From Spirochaetales bacterium (GTDB lineage: Bacteria; Spirochaetota; Spirochaetia; SZUA-6): a DNA stretch of 27,345 bases. Shown here piece by piece: positions 16,062 to 24,499 of this stretch (the first letter of the stretch is position 1; each line of letters starts with the position of its first letter). The notes beneath the pieces were generated by a model, which saw only the letters and a program-made list of their open reading frames with translations, was not told where the DNA came from and did not search any database. Made by a program: the position numbers and the translations under genes. The stretch is from positions 1 to 27,345 of the forward strand of contig QILZ01000327.1 of the NCBI GenBank assembly GCA_003233545.1, in the 5' to 3' direction.

Positions 16062-16090
16062 AAATTATCATTATTCGTCGTTATAGTCAA
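16062..16090 (-). promoter_or_regulatory. Promoter of the hydBGDA operon
   Basis: On the minus strand TTGACT (16090-16085) and TAATTT (16067-16062) are 17 bp apart, ending 33 bp before the hydB ATG. It is the only convincing promoter upstream of the six-gene operon. Confidence 0.6.
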
Positions 16091-16114
16091 GTAATTAAGG
16101 CTAATAATTAATAA

Positions 16115-16134
16115 ATCGTGCAATAATACACGAT
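16115..16134. promoter_or_regulatory. Inverted repeat upstream of the hyd promoter
   Basis: ATCGTG (16115-16120) and CACGAT (16129-16134) form perfect 6-bp arms around an 8-bp AT-rich spacer. The site lies about 25 bp upstream of the hyd -35, a position that fits an activator site. It matches neither the FNR nor the Rex consensus. Confidence 0.35.
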
Positions 16135-16194
16135 ATAAATATTACAATCCTTTTTTAATTAAATAGTGTTTACGGTTGAATCTTCTAAAAAGAC

Positions 16195-16863
16195 ATGATA
16201 ATTTTAAAAACCATTATGAATGTATTTTTATTGTTGTCACAGCCACTTTTCTTTCTATTTATAGTGTCATTCTACCGGTTTGAAACAAACTATTTATATT
16301 CATTTGTCAAAGGTTTCCTTATATTTATACCTTCCTATATCATATATTATATCTTTATACGTTTTTTTAAGGGATCTTACAACCCCGTTCTGCTCTTCGG
16401 TTATGTTTTTCTTAAAGGTTATTTTTTATACCAGTTTTTATTACTGCTGAGTTTTTATCTGCTTTTCAGAAAATTGTTTCCGGTAAGAAATTCCGGGGAA
16501 TTGATTTTTATTTTCCTGGCATTTTCTGCAGGCTTCTATTTTGCGGCTTCCAATGTCGATTTTGTTATTGATTTTAATATACATGATTATTTCACTCTGT
16601 TTTTTATACCTTTTTACCGTATATCCGTTTCTCTTCTTTTTGCCGTTTTACTTGTACACTATCTCGAGACATTCGGAATTTACAGAGTTTTCTTTGCAGG
16701 GCTTTCCGTAATGGTTTTACTTCTCGCGTCTTTCGGCAGATATCTGTATATAATAAATTACTATAATTTTATGTTTTTTTACGGGATAGGATTTATATTA
16801 TCGAGCTGTATTATATTTCTTATTCTATGCAGAAAAATAACAGGTATAAAAACAAAAATCTAA
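16195..16863 (+). CDS. Polytopic inner-membrane protein, unknown function
   Basis: The 222-aa product is strongly hydrophobic and aromatic-rich with six or seven predicted membrane segments (about residues 5-27, 35-55, 62-93, 102-120, 130-158, 160-182 and 190-215) joined by short basic loops. No transporter or enzyme motif is recognised. The start is taken at ATG 16195, but the ribosome-binding site is poor and ATG 16216 is an alternative. It converges on the TetR gene, leaving 28 bp between them. Confidence 0.7.
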   Translation: MIILKTIMNVFLLLSQPLFFLFIVSFYRFETNYLYSFVKGFLIFIPSYIIYYIFIRFFKGSYNPVLLFGYVFLKGYFLYQFLLLLSFYLLFRKLFPVRNSGELIFIFLAFSAGFYFAASNVDFVIDFNIHDYFTLFFIPFYRISVSLLFAVLLVHYLETFGIYRVFFAGLSVMVLLLASFGRYLYIINYYNFMFFYGIGFILSSCIIFLILCRKITGIKTKI

Positions 16864-16891
16864 ATCTCTTTGTTCCAATCAGACTGTATAT

Positions 16892-17482
16892 TTATTTTCT
16901 TGAAATAAGTCCTTCGGCGAGTAACTGTGTAAGATTGTTTAGATTAAACTGAAAATTTTTATCTTTTTTCCGTTTAAAATGATTGGGGTTGTTGGACAGG
17001 GTAAAAAGAATCGTCGAGTAAACAAGAATGGATATCTCTTCCGTGTTAATCGAACTATCTATGAACCCCTCTTCGATTCCTTCTTCGAGTATCGAGCGGA
17101 TAATTTCCCTGCCTTCAAAAAATATATCACGCGAATATCTCGAATCCAGCCAGCGTGTCAACAGATCGTTGCCGGGTTTATAAAGATCTCTGTAAATAGG
17201 GAATTCGTCTAAAAACCATGCATAGGTCTGGATAAAAGCGTCCAATTTTTCTATTGCGGAAGTTGTTTTTTTAAAATTCTGAGTAAGCTGATACTGAAAC
17301 TCATTATAGGTCTCGAGCATTGTCTGAATAAAGAGATGTTTCTTGTTTTTAAAATAGTTGTAAAATGTCGGCTTGGATATGCCTACTTCTTCTATAAGCT
17401 CAGAAAGCGATAACTTTCTGTACCCGTTCTTATGAAAATATATTCTCGCTGTTTCTATTGTTTTTTCTTTTTTTTCTTCCAT
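16892..17482 (-). CDS. TetR-family transcriptional regulator
   Basis: The 196-aa protein has an N-terminal TetR helix-turn-helix (residues about 8-54: ARIYFHKNGYRKLSLSELIE and the recognition helix GISKPTFYNYFKNKKHLF), followed by an all-helical ligand-binding domain without family-specific motifs. The effector is unknown. It lies 31 bp downstream of fba on the same strand, so it may be co-transcribed. It also converges with the membrane-protein gene, a possible target. Confidence 0.92.
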   Translation of the reverse strand: MEEKKEKTIETARIYFHKNGYRKLSLSELIEEVGISKPTFYNYFKNKKHLFIQTMLETYNEFQYQLTQNFKKTTSAIEKLDAFIQTYAWFLDEFPIYRDLYKPGNDLLTRWLDSRYSRDIFFEGREIIRSILEEGIEEGFIDSSINTEEISILVYSTILFTLSNNPNHFKRKKDKNFQFNLNNLTQLLAEGLISRK

Positions 17483-17513
17483 ATACCCGCCAGGCTCTGA
17501 TAATTAATCATCC

Positions 17514-18479
17514 TTAAGCTTTTCCTGCACTTCCCAGGACTTCCCTGTTTTTACGTTCGTACATTTTAATCAGTTCTTCCCGGGCCGGGCCGAGATATTT
17601 CCTGGGATCAAAATTTTCAGGGTTGTCCGCAAGTGATTTACGAACCATTGCCGTCATAACAAGTCTGCCGTCGGAATCTATATTAATCTTGCACACCGCG
17701 GATTTTGCAGCTTCTCTGAGCTGGTCTTCCGGTACACCGACAGCCCCCTCCATCTTACCCCCGTATTGATTTATCATACCGACGTACTCCTCCAGAACGG
17801 ATGAAGAACCGTGAAGTACAATCGGAAAGCCCGGTATTCTATTCTCTATTTCCTTAAGAATATCAAACTTTAAGGGAGGTACCTTTTCTCCGGGTTTAAA
17901 TTTGTATGCACCGTGCGAAGTACCGATTGAAATGGCAAGACTGTCTACATTGGTACGTTTTACAAAATCTTCGACATCATCCGGATCTGTATAGTGAGAA
18001 ACCTCGCTGGAAACTTCTTCTTCTATGCCGGCAAGTATTCCGAGTTCTCCTTCTACGGTTACATCATGCTTATGCGCATAATCTGCGACTTTTCCGGTAA
18101 GGGCAGTATTTTCTTCGTACGGAAGAGAAGAACCGTCTATCATAACGGACGAAAAACCGGATTCGATACATGAGACACACAGTTCATACGAATCCCCGTG
18201 GTCGAGATGCAATGCTACCGGGACAGGTTTTCCCGAATCCTTTACAATCCGTAAAGCTCCTTCCGCCATGTACCGGAGCAATGTCTGGTTTGCATAGTTT
18301 CTCGCACCCCTGGATACCTGCAGTATTACAGGTGACTGTGTATCTATGCAGGCAGTAATAATCGCCTGTAATTGTTCCATATTATTAAAATTATATGCCG
18401 GTATTGCATATCCGCCGTCGATCGCTTTTTTAAACATCTCTCGTGTATTAACAAGACCTAAGTCTTTATAATGAACCAT
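17514..18479 (-). CDS. fba: Class II fructose-bisphosphate aldolase
   Basis: The enzyme cleaves fructose-1,6-bisphosphate to DHAP and glyceraldehyde-3-phosphate with a metal-bound enediolate. The 321-aa protein shows class II signatures: IPAYNFNNMEQLQAI, the Zn ligand and catalytic residues in ALHLDHGDSYE, VEGELGILAGIEE, AISIGTSHGAYKF (Zn ligand and phosphate loop), VLHGSSSV and CKINIDSDGR. This is the ketose-bisphosphate aldolase arrangement of bacterial FbaA/FbaB-II. GGGAG precedes ATG 18479. Confidence 0.95.
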   Translation of the reverse strand: MVHYKDLGLVNTREMFKKAIDGGYAIPAYNFNNMEQLQAIITACIDTQSPVILQVSRGARNYANQTLLRYMAEGALRIVKDSGKPVPVALHLDHGDSYELCVSCIESGFSSVMIDGSSLPYEENTALTGKVADYAHKHDVTVEGELGILAGIEEEVSSEVSHYTDPDDVEDFVKRTNVDSLAISIGTSHGAYKFKPGEKVPPLKFDILKEIENRIPGFPIVLHGSSSVLEEYVGMINQYGGKMEGAVGVPEDQLREAAKSAVCKINIDSDGRLVMTAMVRKSLADNPENFDPRKYLGPAREELIKMYERKNREVLGSAGKA

Positions 18480-18514
18480 TAAATGCTCCCTGGTAGAGTA
18501 TCTTCTATGATAAA

Positions 18515-18543
18515 AATATGAATGGAAACAGCCAAAGTGTCAA
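18515..18543 (-). promoter_or_regulatory. fba promoter
   Basis: Minus-strand TTGACA (18543-18538), 17 bp and CATATT (18520-18515), 35 bp before the fba ATG. Confidence 0.55.
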
Positions 18544-18647
18544 GTAATTATATGTAATTCTTAAATTAATAATCCGTCTTTAATGCAAAGGCCCCGAATT
18601 TATGTTGCAACTTTACGGCGGCTGTGATAATTTAAACGACAAAAATA

Positions 18648-19661
18648 ATGAAAAATAAGTTAAAGGTATCTCACTTTGCATTATTTTTAGTACTTGGTGT
18701 TATTTTGAGCGGTTCTTTCAGCGGCTGCAGACAGGTGAAGCTGCTTTCCCGAAGGTTGTTTCCGGAAAAGGTTATTATTTTTACACAGGATTACTGGTGG
18801 GCCGGCGAGGATGGAATAAGTACCATAAAGGGGACACTCCCGGTCGAATATAATGGCATAAGGGTAAGATATGATTACCGTATTATTAAGAGAGATTCCG
18901 ATTTTAAAGATGAAATAAATAAAATGATAATATCGGGGGGAACTAATGTGATTGTACTCGATCCGGTGTTATCCCTGAAAATAGATGAAAGAGTGGAAAC
19001 TTTTCCGCGTAAAGATTCATTACCCTTTATTATTTATTTTAATGAAAATTCAGGAAATACAATTCCGAATTCCATCGATATAGTTTACGATACCGGCCGG
19101 ATTTATCATAAAGCCGGAGAAATCAGTGGACGGCTTCTGCAGAATTCCGGTTATAGAAATAAAGACAATCCGGATGATGTTTACCCGGGCGGTTTATCCG
19201 GGCCTGTAATACCGGGATCAAAAATCGGTATTCTTTACTATCCCTACGACGATTCGGTAAGCGATGAACTTAAAAACTTTAAGAAAGGTTTTCTGGAGTA
19301 TGGTTCAAAGGAAGATCTTATCGAAATAAAGATAAACAATTTAAATAATCAACCCGGAGTGGGGCGTTCGCTTAAAAGACTTAAGGAGAAGGGAGCTTCT
19401 GTTTTTGTTCTTTTTACATTAAATCTTACTCCGTACTGCCTGGAAATCTTAAAAAAAATCGGGGGAACCGCAATTGTCGAGGATAGAGGGTCCTTGAATA
19501 TTTATAACGATGTCATTCTGTTTTCAATCGATCGGAATCCTGCGGCTGGAATAGCAGCAGCACTCGAAGCGCTGTTTCGAAACGATAAAAAGGGAACAGT
19601 GGAAATGAATGGTAACATTCATTGGGGAAAATTATTAAAGGAGAGGCCGGCTGTACAATAA
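18648..19661 (+). CDS. Lipoprotein with periplasmic sugar-binding-like fold
   Basis: The 337-aa protein has a lipoprotein signal peptide (KLKVSHFALFLVLGVILSG then the spirochaete-style lipobox ending SGC, Cys27). The body has alternating alpha/beta segments like LacI-type/ABC sugar-binding proteins: KVIIFTQDYWW, VIVLDPVLSL, PFIIYFNEN, a conserved-looking SKIGILYYPYDDSVSDELKNF hinge region, then SVFVLFTLNLT and VILFSIDRNPAAGIAAALEAL. No permease or ATPase gene is nearby, so it may be a sensor, scaffold or orphan binding protein. There is no clear ribosome-binding site before ATG 18648. The 3' end overlaps the proposed lipA start by 11 nt. Confidence 0.75.
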   Translation: MKNKLKVSHFALFLVLGVILSGSFSGCRQVKLLSRRLFPEKVIIFTQDYWWAGEDGISTIKGTLPVEYNGIRVRYDYRIIKRDSDFKDEINKMIISGGTNVIVLDPVLSLKIDERVETFPRKDSLPFIIYFNENSGNTIPNSIDIVYDTGRIYHKAGEISGRLLQNSGYRNKDNPDDVYPGGLSGPVIPGSKIGILYYPYDDSVSDELKNFKKGFLEYGSKEDLIEIKINNLNNQPGVGRSLKRLKEKGASVFVLFTLNLTPYCLEILKKIGGTAIVEDRGSLNIYNDVILFSIDRNPAAGIAAALEALFRNDKKGTVEMNGNIHWGKLLKERPAVQ

Positions 19662-20511
19662 AAAACCCGAATGGCTGCGAAAAAAAAAGATACTTTCTTC
19701 CGGAGTTATAAAAACAAAAAGGAAAATCAGGGATCTTGGTTTGTACACGGTATGCGAGGCAGCTTCCTGTCCGAATATTTCAGAATGTTTTATGCGGGGT
19801 ACGGCAAGTTTTATGATACTCGGCAGGTACTGCACCCGGAATTGCGCTTTTTGTGATGTGCAGCACGGCATTCCAACAGAAATCGATGATGAAGAGGGAA
19901 AGAGAATTGCCATGTATATCAGAGAAACGGATATCCGTTATGCTGTTATTACATCGGTTACAAGGGATGATCTGCCTGACGGAGGCGCATCCCATTTTGT
20001 GCGTGTTGTGGAGGATATTAAAAAATCGGTACCATCGGTTACAATAGAACTGCTTGTTCCTGATTTTAACGGTAGTTACCGGTCGGTCGCAGAGGTTATG
20101 AGTAGCGGAATCGATGTATTTTCTCATAATCTGGAAACAGTCCCGCGGATGTACCCGGATGTCAGGGCCGGAGCCGATTACTTTAGATCTTTGGAAATAT
20201 TGGAATATGCTAAGAGTATGGGAAAAGCAAATGTACTTATCAAATCAGGAATTATGACCGGTATGGGAGAAACTGCAGATGAGCTCGATATGGTATTTAA
20301 AGATCTTGCTTTAGCGGGCGTGGATATTTTAACGATAGGGCAGTATTTACAGCCGTCAAGGAATAACCTGCGTGTTTCACGGTATGTATCTCCGGATGAA
20401 TTCGAAAAGTTAAAACTTGATGCGAAGAAAAGAGGTATTTCTGTTGTTATCGCAGGACCGTACATAAGAAGTTCTTATATGGCCGAAGAAGCATACTTGC
20501 AATATATATGA
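19651..20511 (+). CDS. lipA: Lipoyl synthase, probable CUG start
   Basis: LipA inserts two sulfurs into protein-bound octanoyl groups. The auxiliary cluster motif is Cys35-x4-Cys40-x5-Cys46 (CEAASCPNISEC) and the radical-SAM motif is Cys61-x3-Cys65-x2-Cys68 (CTRNCAFC). TSVTRDDLPDGGA, HNLETVPRMYP, KSGIMTGMGET, GQYLQPSRNN and the C-terminal RSSYMAEE are family hallmarks. A TTG call at 19741 would remove 30 residues including the conserved KKPEWLRKK. In frame upstream, CTG 19651 lies 7 nt after AAGGAG (19638-19643) and gives 286 aa, a normal LipA length. No ATG, GTG or TTG lies between the upstream stop and 19741. Confidence 0.93.
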   Translation: MYNKKPEWLRKKKILSSGVIKTKRKIRDLGLYTVCEAASCPNISECFMRGTASFMILGRYCTRNCAFCDVQHGIPTEIDDEEGKRIAMYIRETDIRYAVITSVTRDDLPDGGASHFVRVVEDIKKSVPSVTIELLVPDFNGSYRSVAEVMSSGIDVFSHNLETVPRMYPDVRAGADYFRSLEILEYAKSMGKANVLIKSGIMTGMGETADELDMVFKDLALAGVDILTIGQYLQPSRNNLRVSRYVSPDEFEKLKLDAKKRGISVVIAGPYIRSSYMAEEAYLQYI

Positions 20512-20541
20512 TATATAAATAATTACTTTTAGGAAAAATGT

Positions 20542-20570
20542 TTGACAAACCCTTGAGTAAGAAATATAAT
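20542..20570 (+). promoter_or_regulatory. Consensus sigma-70 promoter of flaA pair
   Basis: TTGACA (20542-20547), exactly 17 bp, TATAAT (20565-20570): a perfect match to the sigma-70 consensus, fitting strong constitutive expression of a sheath protein. No sigma-28 element is needed. Confidence 0.85.
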
Positions 20571-20602
20571 TTTTAGTGATCTAAGAAAATAAGGAGAATA
20601 TG

Positions 20603-21340
20603 ATGAGGCTAAAGATTCCAGCTTTTACGTGCTTTATCGTAGCATTTTTATTATTATTCTCTATTCAGGCTTATTCTGATGAGATAACGACAAATTATGC
20701 CTCGAAGATAATAGAGAATTTTGATAATCCGGATGCACAGCAGTGGATTGTACGTGGAAGTAAATTCAGTACGAAAGGTTATCCGCAAAAGACATATGCG
20801 TCTGCATGGCCCGAAGCACTTTTCGGCAGGAATAAGCAGAATAAAGATCTTAAATGTCTGGGGATTCATGGTAAGTTCGACAGACAGGCTTATAACTATA
20901 TCGAAATCATCCCTGCTGCAAAAAATGACAAGGGTGAGCTTGTTCCGAAAGCTTTAGACCTGCCCGGAAGGGTAAAAGCTATAGATCTATGGGCATGGGG
21001 TTCCAACTATGACTATTCGCTGGAGGTTCATCTGCGTGATTATCAGGGCATAGAGCATACTCTCCAGCTGGGGTCTTTACAGTATGAAGGATGGAAAAAT
21101 CTGCACACACGTGTTCCTTCATCGATACCTCAGGCGAGAAGGTATCTTCCGAAGAGGAGGAATCTTCAGTTGACGGAACTTGTTCTATGGACCCGGCCGG
21201 AAGAAAAGGTGAATAACTTTTATCTTTATATCGATCAGATAAAAATTCTGACGGACCTTTTTGAGTCCCGTTTCGATGGCGATAACCTTATAGAGCCGGA
21301 TGTTTTAAACAAGATCTGGAAGTCCGGGTCGGGTAAATAG
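20603..21340 (+). CDS. flaA: FlaA-family periplasmic flagellar sheath protein
   Basis: FlaA forms or supports the outer sheath of spirochaete periplasmic flagella. The 245-aa precursor has a signal peptide (hydrophobic FIVAFLLLFSIQAYS, cleavage near residue 24). The FlaA-domain features are IIENFDNPDAQQWIVRGSKF near the mature start, the central WAWGSNYDYSLEVHLRDYQG with GWKNL, and FYLYIDQIKILTDLFE near the C-terminus. The second ATG (20603) is chosen over 20600 because it is 6 nt from AAGGAG (20591-20596). Which FlaA paralogue number applies cannot be set. Confidence 0.9.
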   Translation: MRLKIPAFTCFIVAFLLLFSIQAYSDEITTNYASKIIENFDNPDAQQWIVRGSKFSTKGYPQKTYASAWPEALFGRNKQNKDLKCLGIHGKFDRQAYNYIEIIPAAKNDKGELVPKALDLPGRVKAIDLWAWGSNYDYSLEVHLRDYQGIEHTLQLGSLQYEGWKNLHTRVPSSIPQARRYLPKRRNLQLTELVLWTRPEEKVNNFYLYIDQIKILTDLFESRFDGDNLIEPDVLNKIWKSGSGK

Positions 21341-21351
21341 GAGTGATTGGC

Positions 21352-22056
21352 ATGAAAAAGAAAATTATCATTATATTATTTTTAGTCTTTATTATCATTG
21401 GTACAGGCTTTACTCAGGCAACCGGCATTAATCCCGCTAAGATAGGAGTCGACTCTGCCCAGCAACTCCTGAAGCTGATATCGGTGAGTAAATTTGAGGA
21501 TGCCGGGTTCTGGGTGGCCAGTATGCCTTCGGATCAGGGAATTGTGTCTGTAAGAAGGCTGCCGGGTGCACCTGCGGATAGGAAGCCCATTAAGGATGAA
21601 CAAAGCGTAGGAATAAAAGAGCCGGATAAGTATGTTCTCGGTGTAAGGGTAAAGTTTTACAGACGCGGTAATAATTCTATGACTGTTTCACCGGTGCGGC
21701 CTCTGCCGATCGAGGGTATAACAAAGACACTTTCCGTCTGGGTGGTCGGGAGAAATTATAATCATACATTAAAGATGATAATAGAGGATTTCCTGGGCAG
21801 GAAGCAGGAATTAACCGTAGGCAAGTTGAATTTTATGGGATGGAAAAAAATGACCGTTGCTGTTCCTCCCAGTGTGGTACAGACAGAGTATCATTTCACC
21901 AATCAGATGGGAATTAAATTCTTAGGTTTTAAGATAGACTTTGATCCGATGGAGGCTTACGGCACCTACTATATCTATTTCGATGATTTGCGTGCTGTAA
22001 CAGATTTGTTTGCGGAAGCCCGTAGAGATACGGATGATATGTCGGATGGTTGGTGA
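21352..22056 (+). CDS. Second FlaA-family sheath protein
   Basis: The 234-aa paralogue of the preceding gene keeps the same plan: a signal peptide (IIIILFLVFIIIGTGF, cleavage about residue 22), LSVWVVGRNYNHTLKMIIED, FMGWKKMTV and TYYIYFDDLRAVTDLFAE. The N-terminal region diverges (DSAQQLLKLISVSKFEDAGF). ATG 21352 is 8 nt after AGGAG; the frame could also open at GTG 21343, inside that site. Only 11 bp separate it from the first flaA, so both share the promoter at 20542 and the terminator at 22080. They probably assemble together. Confidence 0.88.
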   Translation: MKKKIIIILFLVFIIIGTGFTQATGINPAKIGVDSAQQLLKLISVSKFEDAGFWVASMPSDQGIVSVRRLPGAPADRKPIKDEQSVGIKEPDKYVLGVRVKFYRRGNNSMTVSPVRPLPIEGITKTLSVWVVGRNYNHTLKMIIEDFLGRKQELTVGKLNFMGWKKMTVAVPPSVVQTEYHFTNQMGIKFLGFKIDFDPMEAYGTYYIYFDDLRAVTDLFAEARRDTDDMSDGW

Positions 22057-22079
22057 TACCGGAAGCTTGTAATTTAAAT

Positions 22080-22106
22080 GCCCTCTGTAAAATGAGGGCT
22101 TTTTTT
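22080..22106 (+). terminator. Rho-independent terminator of the flaA operon
   Basis: GCCCTC (22080-22085) pairs perfectly with GAGGGC (22094-22099) around an 8-nt loop and is followed by seven T residues. It lies 24 bp after the second flaA stop. Confidence 0.9.
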
Positions 22107-22156
22107 AGAATATTTTATATTAGCCAGATTTATAGTATTGAACTGTAATATATAGC

Positions 22157-22924
22157 ATGTTAGACTTAATCATGGATCCGGAAGTAGAACTTAAGAAAAT
22201 CAATAAAGTGATCAGAGAGTACGAGGCTATCCTTAAAACGTCCATCGATGTTGATCAGAGAGGCCGGGTGTCTAAAGAATTAAAAGAATTAAAAAGTTAC
22301 AGGGATAAAATTGTTGCCATGAACATCATAAGTGAACCGCACGAAGAAGATACTCCGGAATATGATGAATTGTTAGAGTTTCCCTTTTTAAAAATGCTGC
22401 TCGATAAAAATAAGGAAAAAATATTTACGGATAGTGAAGCGAATTCCATGTACCGGTATATGGAATTCTTCGAAAAGGAATTTTTACCTTTCTTAAGTGA
22501 GACAAAATTAAAATTAGATTTTAAGTACTCCCTTGAACGGGATGGTTTTTATCACAGGTTTCAGGATTTATTAAGGAGGATGCAGGACTTTATAGGAGAA
22601 TCCCGGCGGATAGAAGAGGGCACTTTTCGTGCCGATGTGGAAGAAGAGATGAAGAAGAGAAACTTTAAAATGAAGCGGATACTGTCCCTGGAAATGGACA
22701 GATTTTTTAAAAGTATAGTACAATTTTCCGCTGATTTGATCGATGATATAGAGGAAGATTCGCTGAAATGCCTTAACGGAAATGATATGATAACATTTGA
22801 TCCCATAGAAGGCAAACGTTATCTTGAAGATTCCAAGGTTTGTGATGCCCTTGAAAACCTCCTTGTGTTTTCCGATGAAATCATCAAATACCTGAATGTG
22901 CCTGATATTGTAATTAAGGAGTAG
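22157..22924 (+). CDS. Conserved-looking helical protein of unknown function
   Basis: The 255-aa product is soluble, highly charged and almost entirely helical, with coiled-coil-prone stretches near the N-terminus (about residues 8-55) and middle (about 140-180). There is no signal peptide, cofactor motif or catalytic pattern. It is 5 bp before bactofilin and probably in the same transcript, so a cytoskeletal or cell-shape connection is possible. The start is uncertain: neither ATG 22157 nor ATG 22172 has a good ribosome-binding site. Confidence 0.6.
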   Translation: MLDLIMDPEVELKKINKVIREYEAILKTSIDVDQRGRVSKELKELKSYRDKIVAMNIISEPHEEDTPEYDELLEFPFLKMLLDKNKEKIFTDSEANSMYRYMEFFEKEFLPFLSETKLKLDFKYSLERDGFYHRFQDLLRRMQDFIGESRRIEEGTFRADVEEEMKKRNFKMKRILSLEMDRFFKSIVQFSADLIDDIEEDSLKCLNGNDMITFDPIEGKRYLEDSKVCDALENLLVFSDEIIKYLNVPDIVIKE

Positions 22925-22929
22925 CCGGC

Positions 22930-23310
22930 TTGCAGATAGAAATAGATGCGAATTCTACTATTGGAGAAAACTCTTTTTTTGAAGGGAAGTTTGCAGTGAA
23001 GGGAAGTTTGCGGATCGATGGTAAATTTGAGGGTCAAACCCTGCTTGTTGATCAACTTCAGGTCGGCCCGGGTGCCAGGGTAAAGACCAGCATTCATGCG
23101 ACAAGCATTGTTGTGGAAGGAACAATTATAGGTAACATAACGGCATCCAAGCGTATCCTGTTGCTTTCGAGTGCAAGAGTACTGGGAAATATCAAAACAC
23201 CGGAGCTTATAATACAGGATGGTGTAGTTCTCGAAGGCAAATGTACAATAAGTCATGTAAAGATTGAAAATACAAAATCTTATATAGAATCTATCTATAA
23301 CAAGGATTAG
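22930..23310 (+). CDS. Bactofilin (polymer-forming cytoskeletal protein)
   Basis: The 126-aa protein has a right-handed beta-helix core with repeated short strands (FFEGKFAVKGSLRIDGKFEG, VVEGTIIGNI, RVLGNIKTPELIIQ, VVLEGKCTI) that define the bactofilin family. These proteins form nucleotide-independent filaments that guide cell shape or localise enzymes. Tails are short, with no membrane segment. TTG at 22930 is the start, 8 nt after AAGGAG (22916-22921). Confidence 0.92.
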   Translation: MQIEIDANSTIGENSFFEGKFAVKGSLRIDGKFEGQTLLVDQLQVGPGARVKTSIHATSIVVEGTIIGNITASKRILLLSSARVLGNIKTPELIIQDGVVLEGKCTISHVKIENTKSYIESIYNKD

Positions 23311-23316
23311 GGATAG

Positions 23317-24486
23317 ATGCATAATTATTTTGAATTTTTAAAGAATGTATATTTTTTTAAGGAGCTCTCTGATGATGAAATTAAATTTATTCAGAGTGTA
23401 TGTCATGAAAAAGAGTATGAAGCGGGAGAGGTAATCTTTAAAGAAAAATCGAGGGCTGATAAATTCTACATTATTTTAGACGGAACCGTGGAAGTATGGA
23501 AAGATTTTGATGAAAATTACAGGGATCTTTTAGCGGTACACAGTAAAGGAAAGCTTTTCGGTGAAATGTCGCTGATCGACGACCTGCCGAGAAGTGCAGC
23601 CGTAGTCGCTAAGACCCGTGTTAAACTGCTCTATATTAACCGGGCCGATTTTCATAGAATAATAACGGAAAACAGCTCTATTGCACTTTCTGTTATGCGT
23701 TCCGTTTCACTTATGGTACGTAAAAGTAACGAAACATTTGTAGAAGGGCTCCGGGCGAGAAATAAGGAATTAGAAAAAGCCTACAGGGAACTTAAAGAAA
23801 CCCAGGAAGAACTGCTTCAGGCCGAACGTCTTTCCGCACTGGGAAAATTTTCTTCACTTATTCTGCATGATATACGCAACCCTCTTTCGATACTTAGGGG
23901 TTATGCGGAAATGATACTGATGCATAATGATGATAACGAACGGGTTGTCAAAAGTGCTAAAAATATTATTAAAGAGGCTGACAGGCTTAATAATCTTGCC
24001 AATGAACTGCTTGATTTTTCCAGGGGTGATATCCGGTTAAATATGTCGATTGTAGATCTGGTCCGGTTCGTCGAAGAAGTTGTAAATCCCATTAAGGATA
24101 GATTCGATGCACGCGGAATTAAAATTAAAACCAATGTTGTTTTTAAAGGTCCTGTACTGATCGACAGGGAGAGAATGCAGCGTGTATTAATGAATCTTGC
24201 AGATAATGCCAGGAAAGCAATGCCGAAAGGCGGAGAATTTTTAATATCGGTGAGGAAAAAGAACAGTCTGCTTTCATTTGAAATTTCCGATACCGGTATC
24301 GGTATGCCTGAAGATGTTAAGGACAAAATATTCGAACCGTTTTTTTCTTTTTCGAAAGACGGAGGTACAGGTCTTGGTATGGCAATAGTTAAAAGTATTA
24401 TAGAAGCCCATGACGGTCATGTATTTGTAGAAAGTTCAAAGAAATTCGGAACAACATTCCATATTGAAATTCCGGTTATTTCATAG
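23317..24486 (+). CDS. Cyclic-nucleotide-binding-domain histidine kinase
   Basis: The 389-aa protein is soluble. It has an N-terminal CNB domain (about 1-130, with GKLFGEMSLIDDLPRSAAVV forming the phosphate-binding cassette), a coiled-coil linker (about 140-172), HisKA with phospho-acceptor His184 in LHDIRNPLS, and HATPase with N-box Asn297 (NLADNARKAM), G1 DTGIGM (325-330) and G2 GGTGLGM (349-355). It would couple cAMP/cGMP, or another ligand of the CNB fold, to phosphorylation of an unlinked receiver. No response regulator is adjacent; the only one in the window is the hydrogenase-operon receiver. Confidence 0.9.
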   Translation: MHNYFEFLKNVYFFKELSDDEIKFIQSVCHEKEYEAGEVIFKEKSRADKFYIILDGTVEVWKDFDENYRDLLAVHSKGKLFGEMSLIDDLPRSAAVVAKTRVKLLYINRADFHRIITENSSIALSVMRSVSLMVRKSNETFVEGLRARNKELEKAYRELKETQEELLQAERLSALGKFSSLILHDIRNPLSILRGYAEMILMHNDDNERVVKSAKNIIKEADRLNNLANELLDFSRGDIRLNMSIVDLVRFVEEVVNPIKDRFDARGIKIKTNVVFKGPVLIDRERMQRVLMNLADNARKAMPKGGEFLISVRKKNSLLSFEISDTGIGMPEDVKDKIFEPFFSFSKDGGTGLGMAIVKSIIEAHDGHVFVESSKKFGTTFHIEIPVIS

Positions 24487-24499
24487 TTAAGGATAGTGC

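Noticed and set aside
15911..16123. 70-aa minus-strand frame at the hydB start
   Set aside because: It overlaps the hydB 5' end and its promoter in another frame and has no ribosome-binding site.
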